NCBI GenBank assembly: GCA_913053235.1
Contig: CAJXFT010000016.1
Span: 1-32,273 of the forward strand
Direction of reading: 5' to 3'
Length of the DNA: 32,273 nucleotides
Origin: an uncultured Alphaproteobacteria bacterium
Lineage (GTDB): Bacteria; Pseudomonadota; Alphaproteobacteria; UBA828
Shown: positions 18,960 to 32,237 of the stretch, one piece after another
Layout: each line of letters begins with the position of its first letter
Numbering within the stretch: the stretch's first letter is position 1
Translations under genes and position numbers: made by a program
The notes under the pieces: model-generated
What the model saw: only the letters and a program-made list of their open reading frames with translations
Database searches by the model: none
What the model was told of the DNA's origin: nothing

Positions 18960-20413
18960 AGGCGCTGCCCCTATCCATCGGCACCATTCATTTCGTCGGC
19001 ATCGGCGGCATCGGCATGAGCGGCATCGCCGAAGTGATGCGCAATCTGGGCTACGCCGTGCAGGGCAGCGATCTGTCGGAAAACGCCAATGTGCGGCGCC
19101 TCGGGGCGCTCGGCATCGATATCGCCATCGGCCATGATGCGTCGGCCATCGGCGACGCCCAGGTGGTGGTGATTTCCTCGGCCGTGAAAGAGGACAATGT
19201 CGAGGCGGCGGCGGCGCGCCAGCGCTTCATTCCGGTGGTTCGCCGGGCCGAAATGCTGGCCGAGCTGATGCGCCTCAAATGGTCCGTCGCGGTGGCCGGC
19301 ACGCATGGCAAGACCACCACCACTTCGATGATCGCCGCCATGCTCGACGGCGCCGGCCTCGATCCCACCGTGATCAATGGCGGCATCATCAATGCCTACG
19401 GCACCAATGCGCGCCTCGGCGCCGGCGACTGGATGGTGGTCGAGGCCGACGAGTCGGACGGCAGCTTCGTCAAACTGCCCGCCACGGTCGCCGTGGTGAC
19501 CAATATCGACCCCGAGCATATGGAATTTTACGGCGAATTCGACGCCGTTCGCGACGCCTATCGCACCTTCCTGGAGAACCTTCCCTTTTACGGTTTCGCC
19601 GCTTTGTGCCTCGATCATCCCGAGGTGCAGGCGCTGGTCGGGCGCATCTCCGACCGCCGCATCGTCACTTACGGCATGAGCCCGCAGGCCGAAATTCGCG
19701 CCTTCGACACGCGCTCCGACGCGCTCGGCTCGATATTCAACGTCGACATCTCGGATCGCTTGAGCGGCACCAGCCAAACGCTCGAAAATCTGCGCCTGCC
19801 GATGCTCGGCGCGCATAATGTGCAAAACGCCCTCGCCGCCATCGCCATCGCCCGCGAGATGAAAATTCCCGAGCAGACCATGCGCCGGGCGCTCAACGAT
19901 TTCGCCGGCGTCAAGCGGCGGTTCACCAAAACCGGCGTTACCGACGGCATCACCGTCATCGACGATTACGGCCACCATCCGGTGGAGATTTCCGCCGTGC
20001 TCAAATCCGCGCGCGATGCCTATGAGGGGCGCATCATCGCCGTCGTGCAGCCGCATCGCTTTACGCGCCTCAGGGATCTGTTCGAGGATTTTTGTTCCTG
20101 TTTCAACGATGCCGACGCGGTCATCGTGGCGCCGGTTCACGCCGCCGGGGAAGCGCCGATAGAGGGCTATGACCGCGACAGCCTGGTCGAGGGCTTGCGC
20201 GCGCGCGGCCACCGCCAGGTTACGGCGCTCGATGCGCCCGAGCAGCTCGCCGACATCATCGGTCCGCTCGCCGAGCCCGGCGATCTGGTGGTCTTCCTCG
20301 GCGCCGGCACGATCACCAATTGGGCCAATGACCTGCCCGAAGCGCTTGCCGTTTGGCGCCAGGCGCCGGCGCGGCGCGGCAACGGCCAAGTCAGCGGCGG
20401 GGGAGCGTCATGA
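18956..20413 (+). CDS. murC: UDP-N-acetylmuramate--L-alanine ligase MurC
   Basis: [64 protein letters not shown]. Confidence 0.97.
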   Translation: MKALPLSIGTIHFVGIGGIGMSGIAEVMRNLGYAVQGSDLSENANVRRLGALGIDIAIGHDASAIGDAQVVVISSAVKEDNVEAAAARQRFIPVVRRAEMLAELMRLKWSVAVAGTHGKTTTTSMIAAMLDGAGLDPTVINGGIINAYGTNARLGAGDWMVVEADESDGSFVKLPATVAVVTNIDPEHMEFYGEFDAVRDAYRTFLENLPFYGFAALCLDHPEVQALVGRISDRRIVTYGMSPQAEIRAFDTRSDALGSIFNVDISDRLSGTSQTLENLRLPMLGAHNVQNALAAIAIAREMKIPEQTMRRALNDFAGVKRRFTKTGVTDGITVIDDYGHHPVEISAVLKSARDAYEGRIIAVVQPHRFTRLRDLFEDFCSCFNDADAVIVAPVHAAGEAPIEGYDRDSLVEGLRARGHRQVTALDAPEQLADIIGPLAEPGDLVVFLGAGTITNWANDLPEALAVWRQAPARRGNGQVSGGGAS

Positions 20414-21381
20414 TGGCGGCGGCGCGCCATGACCTGATGCAGCGCCTGCCCAAGGTGCGCGGCGAATACACCGCCGACGCGCCGCTGGCGCCGTTCGCCT
20501 GGCTGCGCGTCGGCGGCGCCGCGGAAATATTGTTCCGCCCGGCGGATGGCGTGGATCTGGCCGATTTTCTTGCCGCCAAGCCCGGCGATATCGCGGTTAC
20601 CCTGATCGGCTCGGGCTCCAACATATTGGTGCGCGACGGCGGCATCGCCGGCGTCGTGATCCGCCTCGGCGCCGCCTTCCGCGAGTGCCGCGTGGCGTGG
20701 CAAAACGACAGCGCGCATGTCCATGTCGGCGCCGGCGCCAGCGATATCAGCGTGGCGCGCCATTGCCGCGATGCCGGCGTCGCCGGGCTCGAATTCCTGA
20801 GCGGCGTCCCCGGCACCATCGGCGGCGCGCTACGCATGAACGCCGGCGCCTACGGGTGCGAGATGGCCGATGTGACGCTGGCGGCCGAGGCCCTCGACGC
20901 GGCGGGCGGGCGCCACCCCCTGGCGCCCCGCGATCTCGGCTTTGCCTACCGCCATTCGGCGGTGCCGGCGGATTTCATATTCCTCTCCGCCGTTCTCGAA
21001 GGCCGGCGCGACGAGCCGCCGGCGATCGCCGAGCGCATGGCCGAGATCGAAAGCAATCGCGAAGACAGCCAGCCCATACGCACCCGCACCGGCGGCAGCA
21101 CCTTCACCAACCCGCCCGGCGAAAAGGCCTGGCAATTGATCGAGCGCGCCGGCTGCCGCGGCCTCAGGCGCGGCGGCGCCATGGTGTCGGAGAAGCATTG
21201 CAATTTCCTGATCAACACCGGCGGCGCCAGCGCCGCCGATCTCGAAGGCCTGGGCGAGGAAATCCGGCGCCGCGTCAAGCGCGAGACCGGCGTTACCCTG
21301 GAATGGGAAATCCGGCGCCTCGGGCGCCACGCCGACGGTCAAACCATGCGCGCCGGCAACGGTCAGGACGGTGCGTCATGA
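20410..21381 (+). CDS. murB: UDP-N-acetylmuramate dehydrogenase MurB
   Basis: [81 protein letters not shown]. Confidence 0.96.
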   Translation: MMAAARHDLMQRLPKVRGEYTADAPLAPFAWLRVGGAAEILFRPADGVDLADFLAAKPGDIAVTLIGSGSNILVRDGGIAGVVIRLGAAFRECRVAWQNDSAHVHVGAGASDISVARHCRDAGVAGLEFLSGVPGTIGGALRMNAGAYGCEMADVTLAAEALDAAGGRHPLAPRDLGFAYRHSAVPADFIFLSAVLEGRRDEPPAIAERMAEIESNREDSQPIRTRTGGSTFTNPPGEKAWQLIERAGCRGLRRGGAMVSEKHCNFLINTGGASAADLEGLGEEIRRRVKRETGVTLEWEIRRLGRHADGQTMRAGNGQDGAS

Positions 21382-22292
21382 GCCGCCATGTCGCGGTCAT
21401 CATGGGCGGCCCTTCGGTCGAGCGCGAAGTCTCGCTGGTGTCGGGCCGCGCGGTCGAGAAGGCCTTGTCCGAACTCGGCTACAACGTCACGCCGATCGAC
21501 GCCGACCGCACGCTGCCGGCGCGTATTCTCGACTGCAAACCGGATGTCGCCTTCAACGCCCTGCATGGCCGCCTCGGCGAGGATGGCTGCGTCCAGGGCC
21601 TGCTGGAGGTGCTCGGCATCCCCTACACCCATTCGGGCGTACTCGCCTCGGCCCTGGCCATGAACAAGCCGGCCGCCAAGAAGCTCTTTGCCGAGGCCGG
21701 GCTGACCTGCCCGGAAGGCCGGGTGATGAAACTCGAGGCGGTGCTGGCGGGCGAGGGGCTCAAACCGCCCTATGTCATCAAGCCGCTCAACGAGGGCTCC
21801 AGCGTCGGCGTTCATATCATTCTCAACGGCGACAACCATCAGCGCCTCGAGCGCGAGACCTGGCCCTTCGGCGATGACGTGCTGGTGGAAAAATACATCC
21901 CCGGGCGCGAGATCCAGGTCGCCGTCATGGGCGAGCGCGCCCTCGGCGCCATCGAAATCCGGCCGCGCGGGCGCTTCTACGACTATGAGACCAAATACAC
22001 CGACGGCAAGGCCGAGCATTTCATGCCGGCACCGATACATCCGCGCTGCTACGCCGAGGCGCTCGACATCGCGCTGTGCGCGCACCGCACGCTGGGCTGC
22101 CGCGGCGTCAGCCGGGCCGATCTGCGCTACGACGATGTCGCCGGCGAGCCCGGCACACTCTACCTGCTCGAAATCAACACCCAGCCCGGCATGACGCCGC
22201 TCTCGCTGGTGCCGGAAATTGCCGCCGACAACGGCATGGAATTCGCCGACCTGGTTGCCTGGATGGTGGAGAACGCATCATGCGACAACTGA
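21378..22292 (+). CDS. ddl: D-alanine--D-alanine ligase
   Basis: VAVIMGGPSVEREVSLVSG; GRLGEDGCVQGLLEVLGIPYTHSGVLASALAMNK; LLEINTQPGMTPLSLVPEIA. ATG 21378 overlaps the murB stop. Confidence 0.96.
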   Translation: MSRHVAVIMGGPSVEREVSLVSGRAVEKALSELGYNVTPIDADRTLPARILDCKPDVAFNALHGRLGEDGCVQGLLEVLGIPYTHSGVLASALAMNKPAAKKLFAEAGLTCPEGRVMKLEAVLAGEGLKPPYVIKPLNEGSSVGVHIILNGDNHQRLERETWPFGDDVLVEKYIPGREIQVAVMGERALGAIEIRPRGRFYDYETKYTDGKAEHFMPAPIHPRCYAEALDIALCAHRTLGCRGVSRADLRYDDVAGEPGTLYLLEINTQPGMTPLSLVPEIAADNGMEFADLVAWMVENASCDN

Positions 22293-23149
22293 GTTTCAAC
22301 GATCGCCTGGCGCCGCGCCGCGCCGCCGCCGCCGGCAAGCGGGTGGCGCGCCGTTCGCGCACCGCGTGGCTGCGCGTGATTCGCCGGCGCGCGCGCCTGC
22401 TCGGCGTCGCGGCGGCATTCACCGCCCTCGTCTCGGCGAGCTGCTGGTGGCTCTTGCAGCCCGGCCATGCCGAAGCGCTCGGCGCCAGCGCCCGGCACGC
22501 CTTCATGAGCGCCACCGCCGCGCTCGGCATGACCGTCGAGAATGTCTACAGCGCCGGCCACCGCGAGGCCAAACCGGCGGCCATTCTCGCCGCTCTCGAG
22601 ATCAACCGCGGCGATCCGATTCTCGCTTTCGCGCCCGAACAGGCGCGCGCCCGCCTGCTCGCCCTCGATTGGGTCGAAAGCGCCACCATAGAGCGCCGCC
22701 TGCCCGATACCATCCGCGTTGAAATCACCGAGCGCCGGCCCTTCGCCCTGTGGCAGCACGATCAGCGCATTCAAATGATCGACCGCCTCGGCACCGTCAT
22801 CAATGCCACCGACGTTCCGCGCTACGGCCATCTGCCGCTCATCGTCGGCGCCGGCGCGCCGAACCACGCGCCGGCCCTGTTCGACATCATGAGAGCCGAG
22901 CCGGCGATCCTGCGCCGCCTGGTCTCCGCCGTCTGGGTCGGGTCGCGGCGCTGGGATCTGCATTTCGCCAGCGGGCTGACCGTGCGCCTGCCCGAAACCG
23001 GCACCGCCCGGGCGTGGCAGAGATTGGCGCGCCTGCTGGGCGCCTACGATATGAGGCAACAACGCATCGTCTCGATTGACCTTCGCCTGCCCGACCGCGC
23101 CGTCTTCACCAAGCGGCCCGACGAGGCGATGGACGGCTCCTCGACATGA
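22280..23149 (+). CDS. ftsQ: Cell division protein FtsQ
   Basis: Basic N-terminus, one TM, POTRA/FtsQ region (ALDWVESATIERRLPDTIRVEITERRPFALWQHDQRIQMIDRLGTVI) between ddl and ftsA. Confidence 0.9.
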   Translation: MRQLSFNDRLAPRRAAAAGKRVARRSRTAWLRVIRRRARLLGVAAAFTALVSASCWWLLQPGHAEALGASARHAFMSATAALGMTVENVYSAGHREAKPAAILAALEINRGDPILAFAPEQARARLLALDWVESATIERRLPDTIRVEITERRPFALWQHDQRIQMIDRLGTVINATDVPRYGHLPLIVGAGAPNHAPALFDIMRAEPAILRRLVSAVWVGSRRWDLHFASGLTVRLPETGTARAWQRLARLLGAYDMRQQRIVSIDLRLPDRAVFTKRPDEAMDGSST

Positions 23150-23173
23150 GCACAAGGAAGGGATTTTGATATC

Positions 23174-24409
23174 GTGATCGCGGCGCTTGATGTTGGCACT
23201 TCCAAGGTCACCTGCTTTATCGCCGAGCGCGACAGCCAGGGTGAACTCGGCATCGTCGGCATCGGACAGGATACGGCCGAGGGGTTGAAGGCCGGCACCG
23301 TCACCGACATGGCGGCGGCCGTGCATTCCATCGGCACCGCCGTGCACCGTGCCGAGATCATGGCCGACAGGCGCGTGCACGAAATCTTCGTCAGCGTATC
23401 CGGCGGCGCGCCGCAATCCTCCTATGCCAACATATCGCTCGATGTTTCGGGGCGCCAAATCGGCAATACCGATATTCAGGCCGCCTTCGACGAGGCGCGC
23501 GCCGGCGGCGCCACCGAGGGCCGCGAAATCGTCCATGCGATCTCGACCGCCTACGATCTCGACGGCAGCCGCGGCATCCGCAATCCCAAGGGGATGTACG
23601 GCAACCGGCTAAGCGTGCAGCTGCATATGGTGAGCGTCGCGCATGGCGCCTTCCGCAATCTCCTGAGCTGCATATCGCGCTGCGATCTCGATCTGGTGGC
23701 GCCGGTAATCTCGGCCTATGCCTCGGGTCTCGCCTGTCTGGTCGAGGACGAAAAGGACCTCGGCGTCACGATCGTCGATATGGGCTGCGGCGGCACCGGG
23801 TTGGCGTCGTTTTGCGGCGGCGAATTGACCTGGACCGCGACGGTGCCGCTCGGCGGCGCCCATGTCACCAACGATATCGCGCACGGCCTGACGACGCCGG
23901 TGGCCAGCGCCGAGCATATGAAGCGGCTTTATGCCAGCGCCATCGGCGGCCCGGCCGACAACCGCGAAATGATCGAGGTGCCCGAGCTCGGCGAGCCGGA
24001 GCTGCTGGCGGCGCGGCAGATCCCGCGCTCGCTCTTAACCGGTATCGTGCGCCCCAGGTTGGAGGAGACCTTCGAGCTGGTGCGCGATTACATCGATTCC
24101 TCGGGCGCCACCGGTGCCTCGGCGCGCCGCATCGTCCTGACCGGCGGCGCCAGTCAATTGCAGGGCGTCGGCGATCTCGCCTCGGAGATTTTGGAAAAAC
24201 AGGTCCGCCTCGCCCAGCCGCTGCCCATCGAAGGCCTGGCCGAGGCTGTCGCCGGGCCCAATTGCGCGGCCTGCGCCGGGCTTCTGATCTACGCCGCGGA
24301 GCGCCATGACGATTCCCAGATTCGTCGGCATACGCGCGAACACACATCCCCGCAACCGGCCGAAAACGCTCTGGGGCGCATCGGCCAATGGCTGAGAGCG
24401 AATTTTTAA
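23174..24409 (+). CDS. ftsA: Cell division protein FtsA
   Basis: Actin-like fold motifs (AALDVGTSKVTCFIAERD, GVTIVDMGCGGTGLA) and C-terminal amphipathic helix GRIGQWLRANF. The open frame starts at GTG 23174; see the finding on the possible original ATG at 23146. Confidence 0.93.
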   Translation: MIAALDVGTSKVTCFIAERDSQGELGIVGIGQDTAEGLKAGTVTDMAAAVHSIGTAVHRAEIMADRRVHEIFVSVSGGAPQSSYANISLDVSGRQIGNTDIQAAFDEARAGGATEGREIVHAISTAYDLDGSRGIRNPKGMYGNRLSVQLHMVSVAHGAFRNLLSCISRCDLDLVAPVISAYASGLACLVEDEKDLGVTIVDMGCGGTGLASFCGGELTWTATVPLGGAHVTNDIAHGLTTPVASAEHMKRLYASAIGGPADNREMIEVPELGEPELLAARQIPRSLLTGIVRPRLEETFELVRDYIDSSGATGASARRIVLTGGASQLQGVGDLASEILEKQVRLAQPLPIEGLAEAVAGPNCAACAGLLIYAAERHDDSQIRRHTREHTSPQPAENALGRIGQWLRANF

Positions 24410-24418
24410 AGATGGACC

Positions 24419-24451
24419 GGCCCGGCGCCCACATCCCAGGCGCACCGGGCC
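24419..24451 (+). other. Hairpin in the ftsA-ftsZ intergenic region
   Basis: GGCCCGG-CGCC, 9-nt loop, GGCG-ca-CCGGGCC: 7+4 bp with a 2-nt bulge. No U-tract. Confidence 0.55.
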
Positions 24452-24507
24452 AAACCAAAAAGACGTAAGGGATTGACGTGAATCAACAAGCTGTTCTGGA
24501 GGACTAA

Positions 24508-26361
24508 ATGAGCATCGATTTTGCACCGCAGCAATGGGAAGAGACCAAACCCCGCATTACCGTTATCGGCGTCGGCGGCGCCGGCGGCAACGCCGTCAAC
24601 AACATGATCAATGGCGGATTGGAGGGTGTCGAATTCGTTGTCGCCAACACCGATTCGCAATCGCTTCAGCAATCCCTGTCGGAACAACGCATCCAACTTG
24701 GCGTCAATGTCACGCACGGCCTGGGCGCCGGCGCGCGGCCCGATATCGGGCGCGTCGCGGCCGAGGAGGCGCTCGACGATATTCAACAATATCTCGAAGC
24801 CAACAATATGGTGTTCATCGCCGCCGGCATGGGCGGCGGCACCGGCACCGGCGCCGCGCCGATCATCGCCCGCGCGGCGCGCGAGCAAGGCATCCTCACC
24901 GTCGGCGTGGTCACCAAGCCGTTCCAGTTCGAAGGCGTTCAGCGCATGCGCCTCGCCGAGGAGGGGCTGCGCGAGTTGCAGCAATATGTCGATACGCTGA
25001 TCGTCATCCCCAATCAAAACCTGTTCCGTGTCGCCAACGAGCACACCACCTTCGCGGCCGCCTTCAATCTCGCCGATGAAGTGCTCCATGCCGGCGTGCG
25101 CGGCGTCACCGATCTGATGGTGAGCCCCGGCCTGATCAATTTGGATTTCGCCGATATCCGCACCGTGATGGGCGAGATGGGCAAGGCGATGATGGGCACC
25201 GGCGAAGCGGAAGGCGAAAACCGCGCCATCGAGGCGGCCGAGGCGGCGATCAACAATCCGCTCCTCGACAATGCCTCCATCGAAGGCGCGCGCGGCGTCC
25301 TCATCAACGTGACCGGCGGCTCCGACGTCACCCTGATGGAGGTCGACGAAGCGGCCACGCGCATCTGCCAGGAAGTCGACACCGACGCCAACATCATCTT
25401 CGGCACCTCGATGTCGAGCGATCTTGAAGGGCAAATGCGGGTCGCCGTAATCGCCACCGGCATCGACGCCGATTTGGCGCTCGAGCCGGTGCCGGTGCCC
25501 TCGGACAAGGTGCATGTCCTCGGTATCAGCAACCGCAAGGGCGGCGACCGGCCGGCCTCGGGCGCCATGGGTGCGGCCGAACAAAGCGCGCCGGAAGCGA
25601 TGGTTGGCGAAACCGAAACGCCGCACCAGGATGGCGCGGCCGATATCGCCGCCGAGGCGGATGATGGCGGATCGGCCGATGCCGGCACCGCCGTCGCGCT
25701 CAACAGCGTCGAGCAGAGTTTCGAGAATGTCGAAGCGCCGGCGCAGCCGGGCGAAGCCGGGCAAGCCCCGGAACCGGTCCTGGTCGAAAATTCGCCGCCT
25801 GTGCGCAAGACCGTGTCGGCATCTACGTCGGGCGGTGTGCGGGCCAATGTCGTCACCCGCAAGGAACGGCCGGAAGCGGTCGCGCCGAGCCCCGTCGAGC
25901 CCACTACCGAGGCCAAGCCGGGCAACGCCGAAGTGCCGCCCGAAACCGCGCCCGCAGCGCCGGCCAAGGCCGATACCGTCAGCATCGGTTTCATCGCGTC
26001 ACCTCCCGTGACGCCGGGCCAGGAATCTGCGGCCGGGCTTGAGGAGACGGCCGATCCGTTCCGCGTGGCGAGCATGGAAAATGCCGGCAACAGCGGCAAG
26101 AAGCGCGGGCCGTCGCTGTTCGAGCGCATGACCGGAAGCGGCAGGGCGCGGCGGGAAACGGCGGACAAAAAGCCGGCACGTGGCGAAACCGCGCGCCAGC
26201 GGACGGCGCCACCGGCGGCGCAAAAACCGGCGCGCGAGGCCGCCGGCAAGGAACCGACCTTCGAAAACATTCCGCAAACCGCACAACCTATTGCGGATAT
26301 GAACTCGATAGAGGATGATCCGTTGGAGATTCCGGCTTTTCTACGGCGCCAAGCAAATTAG
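24508..26361 (+). CDS. ftsZ: Cell division protein FtsZ with extended C-terminal linker
   Basis: Tubulin signature [33 protein letters not shown]-terminal peptide [22 protein letters not shown] 7 nt from the ATG. Confidence 0.97.
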   Translation: MSIDFAPQQWEETKPRITVIGVGGAGGNAVNNMINGGLEGVEFVVANTDSQSLQQSLSEQRIQLGVNVTHGLGAGARPDIGRVAAEEALDDIQQYLEANNMVFIAAGMGGGTGTGAAPIIARAAREQGILTVGVVTKPFQFEGVQRMRLAEEGLRELQQYVDTLIVIPNQNLFRVANEHTTFAAAFNLADEVLHAGVRGVTDLMVSPGLINLDFADIRTVMGEMGKAMMGTGEAEGENRAIEAAEAAINNPLLDNASIEGARGVLINVTGGSDVTLMEVDEAATRICQEVDTDANIIFGTSMSSDLEGQMRVAVIATGIDADLALEPVPVPSDKVHVLGISNRKGGDRPASGAMGAAEQSAPEAMVGETETPHQDGAADIAAEADDGGSADAGTAVALNSVEQSFENVEAPAQPGEAGQAPEPVLVENSPPVRKTVSASTSGGVRANVVTRKERPEAVAPSPVEPTTEAKPGNAEVPPETAPAAPAKADTVSIGFIASPPVTPGQESAAGLEETADPFRVASMENAGNSGKKRGPSLFERMTGSGRARRETADKKPARGETARQRTAPPAAQKPAREAAGKEPTFENIPQTAQPIADMNSIEDDPLEIPAFLRRQAN

Positions 26362-26427
26362 CCGCCAAAGCGCCCGAGAAACACGAGGAATTGGCCGTAA
26401 CATTTTGTAACAAAGAGTGATTTGAGT

Positions 26428-26461
26428 GCTTCGGAGGGGGCTGCTACAACCCCTCCGAAGC
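26428..26461 (+). other. 12-bp perfect stem hairpin in the ftsZ-lpxC gap
   Basis: GCTTCGGAGGGG (26428-26439), 10-nt loop, CCCCTCCGAAGC (26450-26461). No U-tract follows. Confidence 0.7.
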
Positions 26462-26523
26462 GACTCGGAGTCGGTGATTCGCATATTATGCCAGCACCGC
26501 CGGAGTTGCTTAGCGGCCGTGGA

Positions 26524-27471
26524 ATGGAAAGTTCGGTTTTGATCAGACAAATGCAACGCACCTTGAAAGCGCCGATACACTGCACCGGCGCCGGCCTTCA
26601 TAGCAACGCCAAGGTATCGATGACCCTCGGTCCGGCGGCGCCCGGCACGGGCGTAGTGTTTCGCCGCACGGATTTGGCGACGGATGCCGGAATTGAGGCG
26701 CATCACGACAATATCGTCGATTCGCGGCTGTGTACGACGATCGGCAACGGCAACGGGTTGTCGGTTGGCACGATCGAACATTTAATGGCGGCGTTCGCCG
26801 GTTGCGGCGTCGATAATGCCATCGTCGAATTGACCGGCGCCGAGGTTCCGATCATGGACGGCAGTGCGCGCGCCTTCGTCTTCCTGATCGAATGCGCCGG
26901 CATCGTCGAGCAAAATGCGCCGCGCCGCGCCATCCAGGTGCTCAAGGACATCTCCGTCGGCAATGAAAATCGCTGGGCTTCCATTTCGCCGGCGCAAAAT
27001 TTCTCGCTGCATTGTGAAATTGTCTTCGACCATCACGCCATAGGCGCGCAATCGTTCGACTATGATTCGCGGCTGTCCTCGTTCGAGGATGAACTCAGCA
27101 GTGCGCGTACCTTCTGCCTCGCCGCCGATGTCGAGGAAATGCGCGCCGCCGGGCTGGCGCTGGGCGGCTCGCTCGACAACGCCGTGGTCATCGGTGAGCA
27201 CGGTTTGCTGAATGACGAGGGCCTGCGTTTCGAGACCGAATTTGCCCGCCACAAGGCGCTCGATCTGATCGGCGATCTCAGCCTCGCCGGGGCGCCGCTG
27301 TTGGCCCATGTCGAGAGCCATTGCGCCGGACATGCGATGAACCATCAATTGCTCGATGCGCTGCTCGACGACGGGACGGCGTGGTGCTGGACCGATACCG
27401 ACGCGGACGGCGCCGAGCGCATGGATGCGGCGGTGCAGGTGCGTCTGGCGGTGGCGGCGGCCAGCACCTAA
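26524..27471 (+). CDS. lpxC: UDP-3-O-acyl-N-acetylglucosamine deacetylase LpxC
   Basis: QRTLKAPIHCTGAGLHSNAKVSMTL; TVGTIEHLMAAF-type segment; GAEVPIMDGSARAFVFLIE; HKALDLIGDLSLAG. Start 26524 or 26551 is more likely than the TTG-initiated extension at 26422. Confidence 0.94.
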   Translation: MESSVLIRQMQRTLKAPIHCTGAGLHSNAKVSMTLGPAAPGTGVVFRRTDLATDAGIEAHHDNIVDSRLCTTIGNGNGLSVGTIEHLMAAFAGCGVDNAIVELTGAEVPIMDGSARAFVFLIECAGIVEQNAPRRAIQVLKDISVGNENRWASISPAQNFSLHCEIVFDHHAIGAQSFDYDSRLSSFEDELSSARTFCLAADVEEMRAAGLALGGSLDNAVVIGEHGLLNDEGLRFETEFARHKALDLIGDLSLAGAPLLAHVESHCAGHAMNHQLLDALLDDGTAWCWTDTDADGAERMDAAVQVRLAVAAAST

Positions 27472-27588
27472 GCCTTATCTCACGCCCACCTGCTCGGGTT
27501 TTGCTGTAAGAAATTTTGGCGCGACATCCCTCCCCTCGCCGGCCGGGCATGATATAGTCGCGCCGATTCAAGCATCGAGTCCGGGACC

Positions 27589-28422
27589 ATGCCTCTCGCC
27601 TTAACCTATCGCCGCTCTTCAATTTTGCGCGCCCTCGCCTGCGCCCTCACCATGTCGGTGTTTCTCGCCGCCTGCGCGGATGACGAGGATGTTTACAACG
27701 AACAGCCCGTCGAAGACCTCTACAACGACGCCATGGACGAATTGCTGGACGGCTCCTATATCGACGCCGCCAAGGGGTTTGACGAGGTCGAACGCCAGCA
27801 TCCCTATTCGGTGTGGGCAACCCGGGCGCAAATCATGGCCGCCTATGCCTATTACGAAAACAATGATTACGACGAATCGATCATTTCCGCCGGCCGCTTC
27901 ATCAAACTGCACCCCGGTCACCGCGATGTCGCCTATGCCTATTACCTGAACGCCGTTTCCTATTACGAGCAGATTTCGGACGTCGCGCGCGATCAGCAAA
28001 TAACCGAGCTGGCGCTGCTGTCGCTTGAGGAATTGGTGCGCCGTTTTCCGGACTCGTCATATTCGCGTGACGCCCGCCTCAAGATAGATCTCACGCGCGA
28101 TCATCTGGCCGGCAAGGAAATGAGCATCGGCCGCTATTATTTGAAACGCACCAATTACGTCGCCGCGGTCAACCGCTTTCGCCGCGTGATCGAGCGTTTT
28201 CAAACCACCAGCCATGTGCCGGAAGCGCTGCACAGATTGGTGGAAGCCTATCTGGCGCTGGGTGTCGCGCATGAAGCCCAGGCGGCGGCGGCGGTGCTGG
28301 GACATAATTTCCCGGGCAGTGAGTGGTATATCGACAGCTATGCCCTGTTGGAAGGAGTCGATCTGCGCCCGGCCGCCGACGAAGATTCCTGGATCGGCCG
28401 CACCTTCGATTCGATTTTCTGA
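27589..28422 (+). CDS. bamD: Outer membrane protein assembly factor BamD (ComL)
   Basis: Lipobox FLAAC; TPR-like YNDAMDELLDGSYIDAAKGFDEVERQHPYSVWATRAQIMAAYAYYENNDYDESIISAGRFIKLHPGHRDVAYAYYLNAVSYYEQISDVARDQ. Confidence 0.94.
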   Translation: MPLALTYRRSSILRALACALTMSVFLAACADDEDVYNEQPVEDLYNDAMDELLDGSYIDAAKGFDEVERQHPYSVWATRAQIMAAYAYYENNDYDESIISAGRFIKLHPGHRDVAYAYYLNAVSYYEQISDVARDQQITELALLSLEELVRRFPDSSYSRDARLKIDLTRDHLAGKEMSIGRYYLKRTNYVAAVNRFRRVIERFQTTSHVPEALHRLVEAYLALGVAHEAQAAAAVLGHNFPGSEWYIDSYALLEGVDLRPAADEDSWIGRTFDSIF

Positions 28423-28455
28423 TTGGCTGTCACCGAGCAGCGGGGATAATGACCC

Positions 28456-32237
<3,782 letters not shown>

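Noticed and set aside
18971-20389. 472-aa minus-strand ORF opposite murC
   Set aside because: Shadow ORF from codon bias; no recognisable domain and fully antisense to murC.
22160-23536. 458-aa minus-strand ORF opposite ddl/ftsQ/ftsA
   Set aside because: Shadow ORF; composition reflects the antisense of GC-rich codons.
26422-26523. N-terminal extension of LpxC from TTG 26422
   Set aside because: It would translate the hairpin region; the LpxC homology begins at QRTLKAPIHCTG, matching ATG 26524 or 26551.
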